From contig NZ_JAPDOB010000001.1 in NCBI RefSeq assembly GCF_026013565.1, forward strand, positions 1,390,178 through 1,454,177: 64,000 nucleotides of DNA. Direction: 5' to 3'. The notes below the pieces were generated by a model that made no database searches, was not told where the DNA came from, and saw only the letters and a program-made list of their open reading frames with translations. The DNA comes from Sphingomonas arvum. Its GTDB lineage: Bacteria; Pseudomonadota; Alphaproteobacteria; Sphingomonadales; Sphingomonadaceae. Each line of letters begins with the position of its first letter. The stretch's first letter is position 1. Both the position numbers and the translations under genes were made by a program. Positions 20,761-29,927 of this stretch are shown in pieces.

Positions 20761-21498
20761 CTATGGCATGCCGGCGGCGCGGCGCAAACGCTCAACAAGG
20801 CGGGCGCGGCCTTCATTGAGGCTTTCGGCGCGGTCCGTGAGCAGGTCCCGCGCCAGGAAGTGTCCGGTGAGCGTCAGGCCGTCCACCGTGTCCGGGAGTG
20901 CAGCCGGCCCGCCGTCGCGGACGAACGGAGGCAGCGGCAGGAGGCGGCCGGCGTAGGGGGCGGCCTCGGCGGCGCTGACCGCGCGCCCCGAACGGGGTGA
21001 GACGGCGACCAGCTGATCCGTGGCGCCGCTCGCCGCGCAGCTTTCGAGGTCGAGGCCGAAGCCGAGTTCGGCCAACATGAGCAGTTCGTAGCGAACCAGG
21101 GCAGCGCCCCAGCCGCTCGCCGAAGGTGCGGCTTCGATGGCATCGAGCAGGCCGGAGAGCGCCTGGAACAGGCGTGGGTAGGGTTGCTGTTCCGGCAAGG
21201 CCGTGGCGGTGAGCGCCGCCGCCCACTCGATGGCCGCTGCGGGGAGCGGCTCCGTGAGCAGCGGACCGCGGCTATGGGTAAGCTCGACCGAGATCTGCGG
21301 GAGCTGTGCGTCGGTGCGCGCGGACACCTGCGCCTCCACCAGGTTGCCGGCGATCAGCACCGGGCGCATGCGCCGGCCGCGAGCGCCTCGGACATAGCCG
21401 GCGACCAGGCCATGGTTGGGGGTGAGCAGGCGGACGACGGCGCCGTGCTCGCCGTGGCTGCGGAGCGCAAGGACGATGGCCGGGGTGGTCAGCCTCAT
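20761..21498 (-). CDS. recO: DNA repair protein RecO
   Basis: A 245-residue mediator that helps load RecA onto SSB-coated DNA in the RecFOR pathway. It has an N-terminal OB fold ([20 protein letters not shown], then [12 protein letters not shown]) and a helical C-terminal domain ([23 protein letters not shown]). The zinc-binding Cys set of some RecO proteins is incomplete here. The start overlaps the uvrC stop (ATGA). Confidence 0.92.
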   Translation of the reverse strand: MRLTTPAIVLALRSHGEHGAVVRLLTPNHGLVAGYVRGARGRRMRPVLIAGNLVEAQVSARTDAQLPQISVELTHSRGPLLTEPLPAAAIEWAAALTATALPEQQPYPRLFQALSGLLDAIEAAPSASGWGAALVRYELLMLAELGFGLDLESCAASGATDQLVAVSPRSGRAVSAAEAAPYAGRLLPLPPFVRDGGPAALPDTVDGLTLTGHFLARDLLTDRAESLNEGRARLVERLRRAAGMP

Positions 21499-23441
21499 CC
21501 GTTCGGGTGAAAATAGTCGTAGAGCTGACGGGCCGTGCCCTTGCTGATGCCCGGGGCGCGTTCGAGGTCCTCCAGCGCCGCGCCCTTGACCGCGCGGGCG
21601 GTGCCGAAGTGCATAAGCAGCGCGCGCTTTCGGTTGGGGCCGATGCCGGGGACTTCGTCGAGCGTCGAGGTGGTCAGGCTCTTGGCGCGCTTGGCGCGGT
21701 GCGTCCCGATGGCGAAGCGGTGGGCCTCGTCGCGGAGGCGCTGCAGGTAGAACAGCAGGGGCGAGTTTACCGGCAGGGTCAGCTCGCGGCCGTTCGGCAG
21801 GTGGAACACCTCCCTCCCCTCCCGGCCGTGGTGAGGGCCCTTGGCGACGCCGATCACTGGAACATCGTGCACCCCAGCGTCTTCCATGATCTCCAGCACT
21901 GCGTTGAGCTGGCCGCGGCCGCCGTCGATCAGCAGCAGGTCGGGCCACTCGCCGCTCTGCCGGTCAGGATCGTCCTTTTCGAGGCGGGCGAAGCGCCGTT
22001 CCAGCACTTCCTTCATCATGCCGAAATCGTCGTCGGTCTGGGCCGACTTGATGTTGAACTTGCGATAGCTGTTCTTGCGGAAGCCCTCTGGCCCGGCGAC
22101 GATCATCGCACCGGTGGCGTTGGTGCCCATGATGTGGCTGTTGTCGTAAACCTCGATCCGCTTGGGCACGTCGGTCAGCTCGAACGTGTCGGCAAGGTCG
22201 CGCAGCAGCTTGCTCTGGGTGGTGCTCTCGGCGAGGCGTCGTTCCAGCGCTTCCTCCGCATTGCGGCTGGCCTGCTCGATCAGCTTGCGGCGGTCTCCGC
22301 GCTGGGGCCGTTCGATCAGCACCTTGCGCTCGGCGCGTTCGGACAGGGCTTCAGCGATCAGCTCCGGTTCGGGCAGGTCGCGGTCGACCAGCACGCGCTT
22401 GGGCGGCGGCATGTCCTCGTAGAATTGGACCAGGAAGGAGGCGAGCACCTCCGCTTCCGGCACCTCGGCGGTATGCGACGGGAAGAAGGAGCGGTGCCCC
22501 CAGTTCTGGCCGCCGCGGATGAAGAAGGCCTGGATGCACATCTGGCCGGCCTGGCAGGCGAGCGCGAAGATGTCGGCATCGCCCAGCCCCTCGGCGTGGA
22601 CCGTCTGGCTGCCCTGGACGTAGGTCAGGGCGCGGAGGCGGTCGCGGTAAATGGCGGCGAGTTCGAAGTCCTGTTTTTCCGCGGCTTCGGCCATCAGCTT
22701 GGACAGGCGCGCCTGGACGTTGGTGGAGCGGCCGGCGAGGAAGTTCTTCGCGTCCTCGACCAACTCGGCATACTCAGGAGGCGCAATCCGCTCGACGCAG
22801 GGGGCCGAGCAGCGGCGGATCTGGTAAAGCAGGCAGGGCCGCGAGCGGTTCTGGAAGAAGCTGTCGGAGCAGCTGCGGAGCAGGAACAGCTTCTGCAAAG
22901 CATTGAGGGTGCGGGTGACCGAACCGGCGCTGGCGAAGGGGCCATAGTACTGGCCTTTCACCCGGCGGGCGCCGCGATGCTTCTGAACGCGGGGGAACGC
23001 ATGATCCTCGCGCAGGAGAATGAAGGGGAAGCTCTTATCGTCGCGCAACAGCACGTTGTAGGGCGGCCGAAAGCGCTTGATCAGCTGCGCCTCGAGCAGC
23101 AGTGCCTCCGCCTCGGTGCGAGTGGTGACGATGGTCATGGAGCGGGTCTGCGCGACCATCCGCTGCAGCCGCTTGGAGAGACGCGCGACCTGCGTGTAGT
23201 TGGTGACCCGTGCTTTAAGCGCGCGGGCCTTGCCGACGTAGAGCACGTCGCCGCGCGCGTCCTGCATGCGATAAACGCCGGGGCGCGCAGGCAGGGTTTT
23301 CACGACATTGCGGATCGCCGCGACGCCCGCCTCCAGGTCCGGGGCCTCTCCTCCGCCCTGCACGGTGAAGGTCGCCTGGTCCTCGTTGAAGCGCTCGGCG
23401 GAACGGGGGTGTTCGGGACGGTCGGCCGGAGTGCGATTCAT
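21495..23441 (-). CDS. uvrC: Excinuclease ABC subunit C
   Basis: About 648 residues; the dual-incision nuclease of nucleotide excision repair. It has an N-terminal GIY-YIG domain ([23 protein letters not shown]), a Cys-rich stretch ([13 protein letters not shown]), a UVR motif ([14 protein letters not shown]), the RNase-H-like domain with [15 protein letters not shown] and [13 protein letters not shown], and a C-terminal helix-hairpin-helix pair ([14 protein letters not shown]). The ATG at 23441 is preferred; an in-frame GTG at 23486 is possible. It is first gene of the uvrC-recO-apaG-DUF488 operon. Confidence 0.95.
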   Translation of the reverse strand: MNRTPADRPEHPRSAERFNEDQATFTVQGGGEAPDLEAGVAAIRNVVKTLPARPGVYRMQDARGDVLYVGKARALKARVTNYTQVARLSKRLQRMVAQTRSMTIVTTRTEAEALLLEAQLIKRFRPPYNVLLRDDKSFPFILLREDHAFPRVQKHRGARRVKGQYYGPFASAGSVTRTLNALQKLFLLRSCSDSFFQNRSRPCLLYQIRRCSAPCVERIAPPEYAELVEDAKNFLAGRSTNVQARLSKLMAEAAEKQDFELAAIYRDRLRALTYVQGSQTVHAEGLGDADIFALACQAGQMCIQAFFIRGGQNWGHRSFFPSHTAEVPEAEVLASFLVQFYEDMPPPKRVLVDRDLPEPELIAEALSERAERKVLIERPQRGDRRKLIEQASRNAEEALERRLAESTTQSKLLRDLADTFELTDVPKRIEVYDNSHIMGTNATGAMIVAGPEGFRKNSYRKFNIKSAQTDDDFGMMKEVLERRFARLEKDDPDRQSGEWPDLLLIDGGRGQLNAVLEIMEDAGVHDVPVIGVAKGPHHGREGREVFHLPNGRELTLPVNSPLLFYLQRLRDEAHRFAIGTHRAKRAKSLTTSTLDEVPGIGPNRKRALLMHFGTARAVKGAALEDLERAPGISKGTARQLYDYFHPNG

Positions 23442-23815
23442 CAGCCGCGATGTAGGTGGTGCGGAAGGATTTCGGAAGCCGGGCACGTACGGTTGCTTAG
23501 GCGTGATTCGAGGCGATGCGGCAGTCGGAAGGCGACAAAGGCGACACCTACAATCCTATCCACACGGACCGGCCGCGGGAACACCACCGCTGATATCGCC
23601 GCAAACCGAGGAGACCACCCATCATCACGAACCTGTCTGGCACATTAGGAACGTGTAGGACAGTTCGATGACTTACGCCCATCAGGGCTGAGGAGCGCTC
23701 TAATCACTGCGCTTGAGAGTTGGCACGTGGGAACGAAGGAAACGGCGGAGCTGCTATCTTCTTGGACGCAGCGGCTTTAGATTAGCCGCATGCAAGTCGG
23801 TTCGGTCTCAAACTC
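23442..23815. other. 374-bp divergent intergenic region
   Basis: This gap separates uvrC from the Gre-family gene. It is less GC-rich than the coding DNA and must hold both promoters. It contains a tandem AAGGCGACA AAGGCGACA near 23530. No direct-repeat GTTC-N7-GTTC type LexA box of alphaproteobacteria was found, and no open frame that looks like a real gene was seen. Confidence 0.5.
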
Positions 23816-24277
23816 ATGAGCGTCGCTTTCCGCCGGGAGAGCGATGAGGAGCATCTCGAGCCGAAGTTCGAGCTACCAATCCCGCCTGGACCGAACTTGG
23901 TGACGGCCCGGGGCCTCGGGCTGATCGAAGCAAACGTGGCGGAGCTGGAAGCTAAGCTCGCCCAAGCCTTGGGCGAAGAGGAGCGCAAGGCGGTGCTGCG
24001 AGATGCGCGCTACTGGCGGCAGCGGCAGGCGAGCGCGCAGCTGGCGCCGCCGACGTCGGGCGAGCGGGTCGCGGTGGGGACGCGGGTGACCTACGAGCGC
24101 GACGGGCAGCAACGGACGGTGGAGATCGTCGGCCATGACGAGAGCGAGCCGGCGGCGAACCGGGTCGCGTTCACGGCGCCGCTGGTCCGGGCGATGCTCG
24201 GCGCAGAGGTCGACGACGAGGTGGAACTGCCGGACGGGGCGGCGCTGACGATCATCGCCATCGCCGCCGCGTCCTAG
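23816..24277 (+). CDS. GreA/GreB-family transcription elongation factor
   Basis: A 153-residue protein with an N-terminal coiled-coil-forming region (LIEANVAELEAKLAQALGEEERKAVLRDARYW) and a C-terminal GreA/B FKBP-like domain (VGTRVTYERDGQQRTVEIVG, then FTAPLVRAMLGAEVDDEVEL). Gre factors enter the RNA polymerase secondary channel and stimulate cleavage of backtracked RNA. The opening SVAFRRESDEEHLEPKFE is a lineage-specific extension, so this may be a Gre paralogue. No clear ribosome-binding site precedes the ATG. Confidence 0.85.
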   Translation: MSVAFRRESDEEHLEPKFELPIPPGPNLVTARGLGLIEANVAELEAKLAQALGEEERKAVLRDARYWRQRQASAQLAPPTSGERVAVGTRVTYERDGQQRTVEIVGHDESEPAANRVAFTAPLVRAMLGAEVDDEVELPDGAALTIIAIAAAS

Positions 24278-24281
24278 AGGC

Positions 24282-25016
24282 TCAGGCGGCCGCCCTCGCC
24301 TGCTCCCGGTCGGCCAGCATCCACTCGACCGCGGCGCGGGCGTGGATGGCGGTGGTGTCGTAGACCGGCAGAACGTTGGCGCGGGTGTCTACCGCCAGCA
24401 CCAACTCGGTGCAGCCGAGGACAACGGCCTGCACCTTGGCCTTGCCGAGTTCGGTGATCAGCGTCTTCAGCTTGCGTTGGCTGTCGCGGACGACGCGGCC
24501 GGCGGCGAGCTCCTCGTAGACGATGCGGTCGACCTCCTTGCGCCATTCCGGCGTGAGTTCCTGGATGGCGATGCCGCGCTGCTCATAAGGGCCGCGAGCC
24601 CAGGCTTCGGTCATGGTGAAGCGGGTGCCAAGCAGGGCGATGCGGGTGCGGCGGTCCGTGGCGACGCACTCGGCGGCGGCCTCGCGGATGTCCACCAAGG
24701 GCAGACCGGTGGCGGCGGCGATTGCCTCGCTCGAGCGGTGCATGGTATTGGAGGCGAGCAGCAGGCCGTCTGCGCCGGCCGCCTTCAGCCGCTCGGCCGC
24801 TTCGACCACCACGCGATCGGCGGCCGCCCAGTCGTTGACCCGGTGGTAGCGGGCGTAATCGTCCTCGAAGTCGAGGCTTTCGATCACCAGGCGGGCGCTG
24901 TGCAGGCCGCCCAGCCGCTGCGCCACCTGGCGGTTGATGTGGTCGTAATAAAGCGCGGTCGAATTCCAACTCGCCCCGCCGATGATCCCCAGCTTGCGCA
25001 ACGTATGACTCCCCAT
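24282..25016 (-). CDS. Aspartate/glutamate racemase family protein
   Basis: A 244-residue PLP-independent amino-acid racemase: N-terminal LGIIGGASWNSTALYYDHIN and second-half GCTELVL with catalytic C202. In canonical Asp/Glu racemases the first catalytic Cys lies in CNT; here that motif is LLASNTMH, so Ser89 takes its place. Relatives with Thr at this position (E. coli L-DER type) are broad or directional, so specificity is uncertain. It ends 4 bp from the convergent Gre gene. Confidence 0.85.
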   Translation of the reverse strand: MGSHTLRKLGIIGGASWNSTALYYDHINRQVAQRLGGLHSARLVIESLDFEDDYARYHRVNDWAAADRVVVEAAERLKAAGADGLLLASNTMHRSSEAIAAATGLPLVDIREAAAECVATDRRTRIALLGTRFTMTEAWARGPYEQRGIAIQELTPEWRKEVDRIVYEELAAGRVVRDSQRKLKTLITELGKAKVQAVVLGCTELVLAVDTRANVLPVYDTTAIHARAAVEWMLADREQARAAA

Positions 25017-25208
25017 CCCCGCCGCTCAGAAAACTGGAGCGGCCCCGTAACAAATTTGCTGTCGATTCAAGCTCCTGCCGTGGAGCCTCGCGACCTTTGT
25101 CACTTACTCTTGCCCGTCCGGCAAGCGGGTGAATGGAGGTTGGGTGAATAGTTAACTCGTCAAAGGCGGGCTGTTGCGGCGGAGCGACAAACCGTTACGC
25201 GAGCGAAC

Positions 25209-26792
25209 TCATCCGAGCGCCTTCACGACCTCCTCCACCATCTTCTTAGCGTCGGCGAGTAGCATCATGGTGTTGTCGCGATAGAACAACTCGTTGTCGA
25301 CGCCGGCATAGCCAGCGCCGCCCATCGAACGCTTGATGAACAGCACGGTGCGGGCCTTCTCGACGTCGAGCACTGGCATGCCGTAAATGGGCGAGCTTTT
25401 GTCGGTCTTGGCGGCTGGATTGGTGACGTCGTTGGCGCCGATCACAAAGGCGACGTCGGTTTGGGCGAATTCGGAATTGATGTCCTCAAGCTCGAACACC
25501 TCGTCGTAGGGCACGTTGGCCTCGGCCAGGAGCACGTTCATGTGGCCCGGCATCCGGCCTGCGACGGGGTGGATGGCATATTTGACGCGGACGCCCTCGG
25601 CCTTGAGGAGGTCGGCCATCTCGCGCAGCGTATGCTGCGCCTGCGCCACCGCCATGCCGTAGCCGGGCACGATGATCACCTGGTCGGCCTGCTTCATCAG
25701 GAAGGCGGCATCCTCGGCCGAGCCGCGCTTGTAGGGACGGTCGATGGCTTCGCCCCCCGCCCCGCTCGCCGCGGTCGCGCCGAAGCCGCCGGCGATGACG
25801 CTGATGAAGCTGCGATTCATGGCTCGGCACATGATGTAGCTGAGGATCGCGCCCGAGCTGCCGACCAGCGCGCCGGTGATGATCATGGCGCTGTTGTGGA
25901 GCGTGAAGCCCATCGCCGCCGCGGCCCAGCCGGAATAGCTGTTCAGCATGGAAACGACGACAGGCATGTCAGCGCCGCCGATCGGGATGATCAGCAGGAA
26001 GCCGATGGCGAAGCTGAGCGCCATGACGGTGAAGAACACCCATGGGCTCTGGTCCTGGGTGAAGTAGGCGATCAGCAGGAGGATGGCGCCGAGCGTCGCG
26101 AGGTTGATGAGGTGCCGGGCAGGCAGCAGGATCGGCGAGCCGCTCATGTTGCCGTTGAGCTTAAGGAAGGCGATCACCGAACCCGAGAAGGTGATGGCGC
26201 CAATCGCCACGCCGAGGCCGAGCTCGATCCGGCTGACGGGGAAGATGTTGACCACCGTCTGCGAGGCGATCGGGGTGAAGCTAGTGGCGATGCCGAATGC
26301 TTCGGGGTTGAGGTAGGCGGCGGCGCCGACGAGGACGGCGGCGAGGCCGACCAGGCTGTGGAAGGCGGCGACGAGCTGCGGCATGGCCGTCATCTGGATG
26401 CGGCGGGCAGTGACCAAGCCGATGATCGCGCCGATCGCGATGGCGGCGAGGATTAGGCCGGCTGTGACCCAATCGACCCCGGAGCGGAAAGCTGCCGTAC
26501 CGGGAACTTCGACAAAGTCCGATGTTCGCGGAAGATGCGTGAGCAGCGTTGTCACCACCGCGATTGCCATGCCGATCATGCCAAGGCGATTGCCGCGCTG
26601 GCTGGTGGCGGGGCTCGACAGGCCGCGCAGGGCGAGGATGAAGCAGACGCCCGCCGCGAGGTAGGCCAGGAGTACCCACGCGGGCTGGCCGTGGGCAGCG
26701 GCGGTCTCAAGGCCAGGATTGGGTCCGGGGAGCATGCTGGCGTCGGGTGAGAAGGTGACGGCGAAGATCCAGTCGCGATGAACGTGGCTCAT
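25209..26792 (-). CDS. pntB: NAD(P) transhydrogenase subunit beta
   Basis: A 527-residue membrane subunit of the proton-translocating transhydrogenase. Several transmembrane helices fill the first 330 residues; the C-terminal domain III is the NADP(H)-binding Rossmann fold (VIIVPGYGMAVAQAQH, IHPVAGRMPGHMNVLLAEA, VIGANDVTNPAA). It couples hydride transfer from NADH to NADP+ to proton influx. The start at 26792 has AAGGAG upstream, inside the end of pntAb; M20 is an alternative. It lies 4 bp after pntAb. Confidence 0.93.
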   Translation of the reverse strand: MSHVHRDWIFAVTFSPDASMLPGPNPGLETAAAHGQPAWVLLAYLAAGVCFILALRGLSSPATSQRGNRLGMIGMAIAVVTTLLTHLPRTSDFVEVPGTAAFRSGVDWVTAGLILAAIAIGAIIGLVTARRIQMTAMPQLVAAFHSLVGLAAVLVGAAAYLNPEAFGIATSFTPIASQTVVNIFPVSRIELGLGVAIGAITFSGSVIAFLKLNGNMSGSPILLPARHLINLATLGAILLLIAYFTQDQSPWVFFTVMALSFAIGFLLIIPIGGADMPVVVSMLNSYSGWAAAAMGFTLHNSAMIITGALVGSSGAILSYIMCRAMNRSFISVIAGGFGATAASGAGGEAIDRPYKRGSAEDAAFLMKQADQVIIVPGYGMAVAQAQHTLREMADLLKAEGVRVKYAIHPVAGRMPGHMNVLLAEANVPYDEVFELEDINSEFAQTDVAFVIGANDVTNPAAKTDKSSPIYGMPVLDVEKARTVLFIKRSMGGAGYAGVDNELFYRDNTMMLLADAKKMVEEVVKALG

Positions 26793-26796
26793 CCGC

Positions 26797-27078
26797 TCAG
26801 CGCTCCTTCTTCTTGTACATGGCGAGCATGCGGCTGGTCACCGCGAAGCCGCCGAAGATGTTGATGGACGCGAGCACCACACCGAGGAGGCCAAGCCACT
26901 TGGCGACCGGGTTGCCGCTGGCGGCGGCCGCGATCAAGGCGCCGACGATGATCACGCTCGAGATGGCGTTGGTCACGGCCATCAGCGGCGTGTGCAGCGC
27001 CGGCGTGACGGACCAGACGACGAAATAGCCGACGAAGCAGGCCAAGACGAAGATCGAGACGATGGAGATAAGGTCCAT
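26797..27078 (-). CDS. pntAb: NAD(P) transhydrogenase subunit alpha, membrane part (PntAb)
   Basis: A 93-residue protein with three to four membrane helices (SIVSIFVLACFVGYFVVWSV, PLMAVTNAISSVIIVGALI, WLGLLGVVLASINIFGGF) and a short basic tail ending KKKER. It is the membrane segment that E. coli carries at the end of PntA; in alphaproteobacteria it is a separate gene. A good GAGGGAAG precedes the start. Its partner pntAa is about 4 kb away at 31166-32296 with genes of the other strand in between. Confidence 0.93.
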   Translation of the reverse strand: MDLISIVSIFVLACFVGYFVVWSVTPALHTPLMAVTNAISSVIIVGALIAAAASGNPVAKWLGLLGVVLASINIFGGFAVTSRMLAMYKKKER

Positions 27079-27283
27079 GCAGCTTCCCTCAACAGGCGCT
27101 TAAAGTAACAAAGGTAGCGGGTACGTGCCTCCCCAACGCACGGTGATTGACATCTTCGCGGTGTCCCGGGCCGTTTCCGCACCGTTCCCCATAGGTAATC
27201 GTCCATGCATTGCGGGCAGCATGGCACAGGCGAGCGGCCATAGAACAGGGCAAAACGCTGGTCCATTTCGGCGCCGTTACCGA

Positions 27284-27313
27284 TTGTCAAAACACGAACG
27301 GTTTCCGTTTTGA
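27284..27313. promoter_or_regulatory. Inverted repeat upstream of the CHASE2-EAL gene
   Basis: TCAAAAC (27287-27293) and GTTTTGA (27307-27313) are perfect inverted arms. A second inverted pair, AACGG/CCGTT, is nested between them. The element lies 30-56 bp before the preferred start codon and is a possible operator or 5' mRNA hairpin; no known consensus is matched. Confidence 0.35.
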
Positions 27314-27342
27314 TAACCTTTTGGCGGCAAACCGGCTGGGAC

Positions 27343-29646
27343 ATGCGCTCGCCACCGCCTTCCGCTCAGGCCGACGGGTCGAAGCAGCCGTTGAAGCTGC
27401 TGCTGTGGCTGACGCTCGTCTGCGGCATCTTCGGCTACCTGGAAGTCGGCGAAGTTGCAGAAGACTACCTGCGGATGACCCGCAACAACCTTCATCCGCG
27501 CTCCGCCAGCGGCGAGATCGTCTTTGTCGCAATCGACGATCGTAGCACGCAGAAGATCGGCGCGTGGCCGTGGCCGCGAGCCAGGCTGGCTGAGGTGATC
27601 AGCCGAAGCGCGTCGGCCGGAGCCAAGGGAGTGTTCCTGCAGGTTCCCGTCAATGACCGGACCACGGCCACTGCGGATCGGCAGCTAGCGGAAGCAATTG
27701 AGCGCTCCGGCATCGTCACGCTGCCCGTGCGCACCCGGCAAGGAACTGGCCGACTGGGAGAGCAGGCGAGCGGCGGGCCATTGCCGATGTTCTCGCGCCA
27801 TGCGCATCTCGCCGACATCTCGGTGTTCTACAATTACCAGGGCGCCGTGTGGCGCGCGCCTTTTGCGGGCGGCTACGAGGGACAACCCATCGGCGGCATG
27901 GCGGCCGCCATTTCCGGCCGGTCCGCGCTGCCGACCGCAGGCCAGTTCCGGATCGATTACTCCGTGGACACCAAGCGCATTCCGCGGATTGACGCGGCCG
28001 ACCTCTTGCAAGGTCGGGTGCCGCAGGAATCCTTGCGCGGCAAGTCGGTGGTGGTTGGCCTGGACGGCGAGTCCCTGGGCGACCAGGTCTGGATTCCGGG
28101 CCGTGGCCGCATGGGCATGACCTATGTGCAGATGCTCGGCGCGGAAACGCTGAAACACGGAATGCCGGTCGATCTCGGCTTTCTTCCCGCGCTGCTTGTG
28201 GCGCTGGCGGCGTGCTGCCTGTCATTGCGCGCACAGACCCGCCGCTCGGAAGAGGTGCCGCTCGTCGCCGGTCTTGTGCTGCTGCTCACAGTTCCCGTCC
28301 TGCTCGAGACCAACCTGATCTTCGTGGACGTCTCGGCCGGCCTTGTCGCCCTGATCGCCATGAGCACTCGCCTAGCCTGGCGTCGTTGGCGCAGCGGCAG
28401 CCTGACCAATCCGGAAACCGGGCTGCCCAACCTGACCGCCCTGCGTGAGAACCGCGCGGTACCGGACCGCCTGCTGGTCGCGGCACGGGTGCACAACTAT
28501 GCTGAGATCGCCTCGACCCTAAGCGATCAAAAGGAAGCGGAACTCGTCCGGCAGATCGTGCAGCGGCTCTCCGTCGGTGACCAGCCGCTGAAGGTCTATC
28601 AGGGTGACGAAGGCGTGTTCGCCTGGTTCACGGAGCGAAGTGCAGCGCTGACCAACCACCTTGAGGCGCTGCACGCGCTCTTCCGGACGCCGGTGTCCAT
28701 GGGCGGTCGCCCGATCGACGTGGCGCTGACATTCGGCGTTGAACTCGGCAGCAGTCGGGCCAACGCAAGCCGGCTGGCCAGCGCGCTGGTGGCCGCCAAC
28801 GAGGCCTGGAGCCAGGGTCTGCGCTGGAAGTACCACGACCCGGCACGGGAAGAGGAAGTCAGCTGGCGGCTGTCCCTGCTCGGCGAGCTGGACGCGGCGA
28901 TCGACAAGGGCGAAGTCTGGATCGCCTACCAGCCGCAATACGACCTGCGCCGCAACCAGGTCATCGGGGCCGAGGCGCTGGCGCGCTGGACGCACCCGGA
29001 CAAGGGTCCGATCAGCCCAGCCGAGTTCATCGTTGCCGCCGAACAGCAGGGCCGGATCACCAAGCTGACCGATTTCGTGCTCGACCGGGCAGTGTCAACG
29101 GCGGCGGCGATCAATCGGCGGGGAACCCCGTTCACGATCGCTGTGAACATCTCGCCCCGCCTGCTGACCGATCGCGAGCTGGTGGGCCGCGTGAAGCATG
29201 CGCTGGCCCGGCACCAGCTGCCACCCGAGCGGCTGACCCTGGAGCTGACCGAGACCGAGTCGCTGCAAAGTGCCGAGGAGGGCTTGGCCATCCTCGACGG
29301 CCTGCGGGCGCTGGGCGTGCGCATCGCCATCGACGACTATGGCACCGGCCTGTCCACGCTGGACTATCTCAAGAAGATTCCGGCCAACGAAATCAAGATC
29401 GACCAGAGCTTCGTGAAAGGCATCAAGGTCAATCGCTCCGACCTCATCATGGTGCAGTCCACCATCGCCCTGGCCCACTCGCTCGGCCGCTCCGTGGTCG
29501 CGGAAGGAGTCGAGGAGCGTGCGACTCTGGACCAGCTGGCCGAGATGGACTGCGACGTGGCGCAAGGTTTCCTGATCGGCCGACCGATGGGCGTGCGCGA
29601 GTTGGTGCAGGCGCTGCAGGTTCGCAGCCTCCGCAGCGTAGCCTGA
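27343..29646 (+). CDS. CHASE2-domain EAL c-di-GMP phosphodiesterase with degenerate GGDEF
   Basis: About 767 residues. An N-terminal membrane helix (LKLLLWLTLVCGIFGYL) is followed by a periplasmic CHASE2 sensor (VFVAIDDRSTQKIGAWPWPRA), further hydrophobic helices near 290-340, a degenerate GGDEF domain (QGDEG where GGDEF is expected) and a complete-looking EAL domain (GAEALARW, ELTETES, IDDYGTGLSTLDYL, EIKIDQSF, AEGVEE, QGFLIGRP). It should degrade c-di-GMP in response to an external signal. The ATG at 27343 is chosen over a TTG at 27310. It is inserted, in the opposite direction, between the two pnt blocks. Confidence 0.88.
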   Translation: MRSPPPSAQADGSKQPLKLLLWLTLVCGIFGYLEVGEVAEDYLRMTRNNLHPRSASGEIVFVAIDDRSTQKIGAWPWPRARLAEVISRSASAGAKGVFLQVPVNDRTTATADRQLAEAIERSGIVTLPVRTRQGTGRLGEQASGGPLPMFSRHAHLADISVFYNYQGAVWRAPFAGGYEGQPIGGMAAAISGRSALPTAGQFRIDYSVDTKRIPRIDAADLLQGRVPQESLRGKSVVVGLDGESLGDQVWIPGRGRMGMTYVQMLGAETLKHGMPVDLGFLPALLVALAACCLSLRAQTRRSEEVPLVAGLVLLLTVPVLLETNLIFVDVSAGLVALIAMSTRLAWRRWRSGSLTNPETGLPNLTALRENRAVPDRLLVAARVHNYAEIASTLSDQKEAELVRQIVQRLSVGDQPLKVYQGDEGVFAWFTERSAALTNHLEALHALFRTPVSMGGRPIDVALTFGVELGSSRANASRLASALVAANEAWSQGLRWKYHDPAREEEVSWRLSLLGELDAAIDKGEVWIAYQPQYDLRRNQVIGAEALARWTHPDKGPISPAEFIVAAEQQGRITKLTDFVLDRAVSTAAAINRRGTPFTIAVNISPRLLTDRELVGRVKHALARHQLPPERLTLELTETESLQSAEEGLAILDGLRALGVRIAIDDYGTGLSTLDYLKKIPANEIKIDQSFVKGIKVNRSDLIMVQSTIALAHSLGRSVVAEGVEERATLDQLAEMDCDVAQGFLIGRPMGVRELVQALQVRSLRSVA

Positions 29647-29723
29647 TTTTCCGCTGAATTCTGCAACAAAGGTGCGTTCTTCAAACGAGTTCGCGCGACC
29701 TGTTGAAAAATATGGTGAATCGT

Positions 29724-29752
29724 TTGCTAACCGTTTCGATTAAGGTTAATAC
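29724..29752 (+). promoter_or_regulatory. Candidate promoter of the small transcript before yjbQ
   Basis: TTGCTA (29724-29729), 17 bases, then TAATAC (29747-29752), in a distinctly AT-rich stretch of an otherwise GC-rich region. The predicted start near 29760 would place a 6-bp hairpin (AGCAGC/GCTGCT) at the 5' end of the RNA. Confidence 0.45.
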
Positions 29753-29796
29753 ACTCTCAAGCAGCAATGATTCGCTGCTGAAACAGGGAGAGTTTT

Positions 29797-29832
29797 ATGT
29801 GGAGCTACCTCTTCGGTTGCGGCTGGCGTTAA
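29797..29832 (+). CDS. 11-residue leader-like ORF
   Basis: The peptide is MWSYLFGCGWR. It follows AGGGAGAG at a good ribosome-binding distance and lies between a promoter-like sequence and a strong intrinsic terminator. Two of eleven residues are Trp, which could matter if it is an attenuator peptide, but the downstream genes (yjbQ, ybaK) are not tryptophan genes. I do not recognise it. It could be a regulatory leader peptide, a small functional peptide, or incidental to a non-coding RNA. Confidence 0.5.
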   Translation: MWSYLFGCGWR

Positions 29833-29871
29833 GCCATTAACCGCCGCCCGGGCTCGGCTGGGCACATAGAC

Positions 29872-29906
29872 AAGCGCGTCCGTCGAAAGACTGGCGCGCT
29901 TTTCTG
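29872..29906 (+). terminator. Strong intrinsic terminator upstream of yjbQ
   Basis: AAGCGCG...CGCGCTT arms enclose an inner GTC-GAAA-GAC stem-loop, giving about 13 base pairs with one mismatch and a GAAA tetraloop. TTTTCT follows. It lies 40 bp after the 11-codon ORF and 22 bp before the yjbQ start, so it either ends an independent small RNA or attenuates yjbQ-ybaK transcription. Confidence 0.85.
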
Positions 29907-29927
29907 TTGGCGGGTAGCGGCTGGGCC

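Noticed and set aside
23442-23815. LexA/SOS operator upstream of uvrC
   Set aside because: GAAC and GTTC words occur (for example GAAC-N10-GTTC) but none with the alphaproteobacterial GTTC-N7-GTTC spacing.
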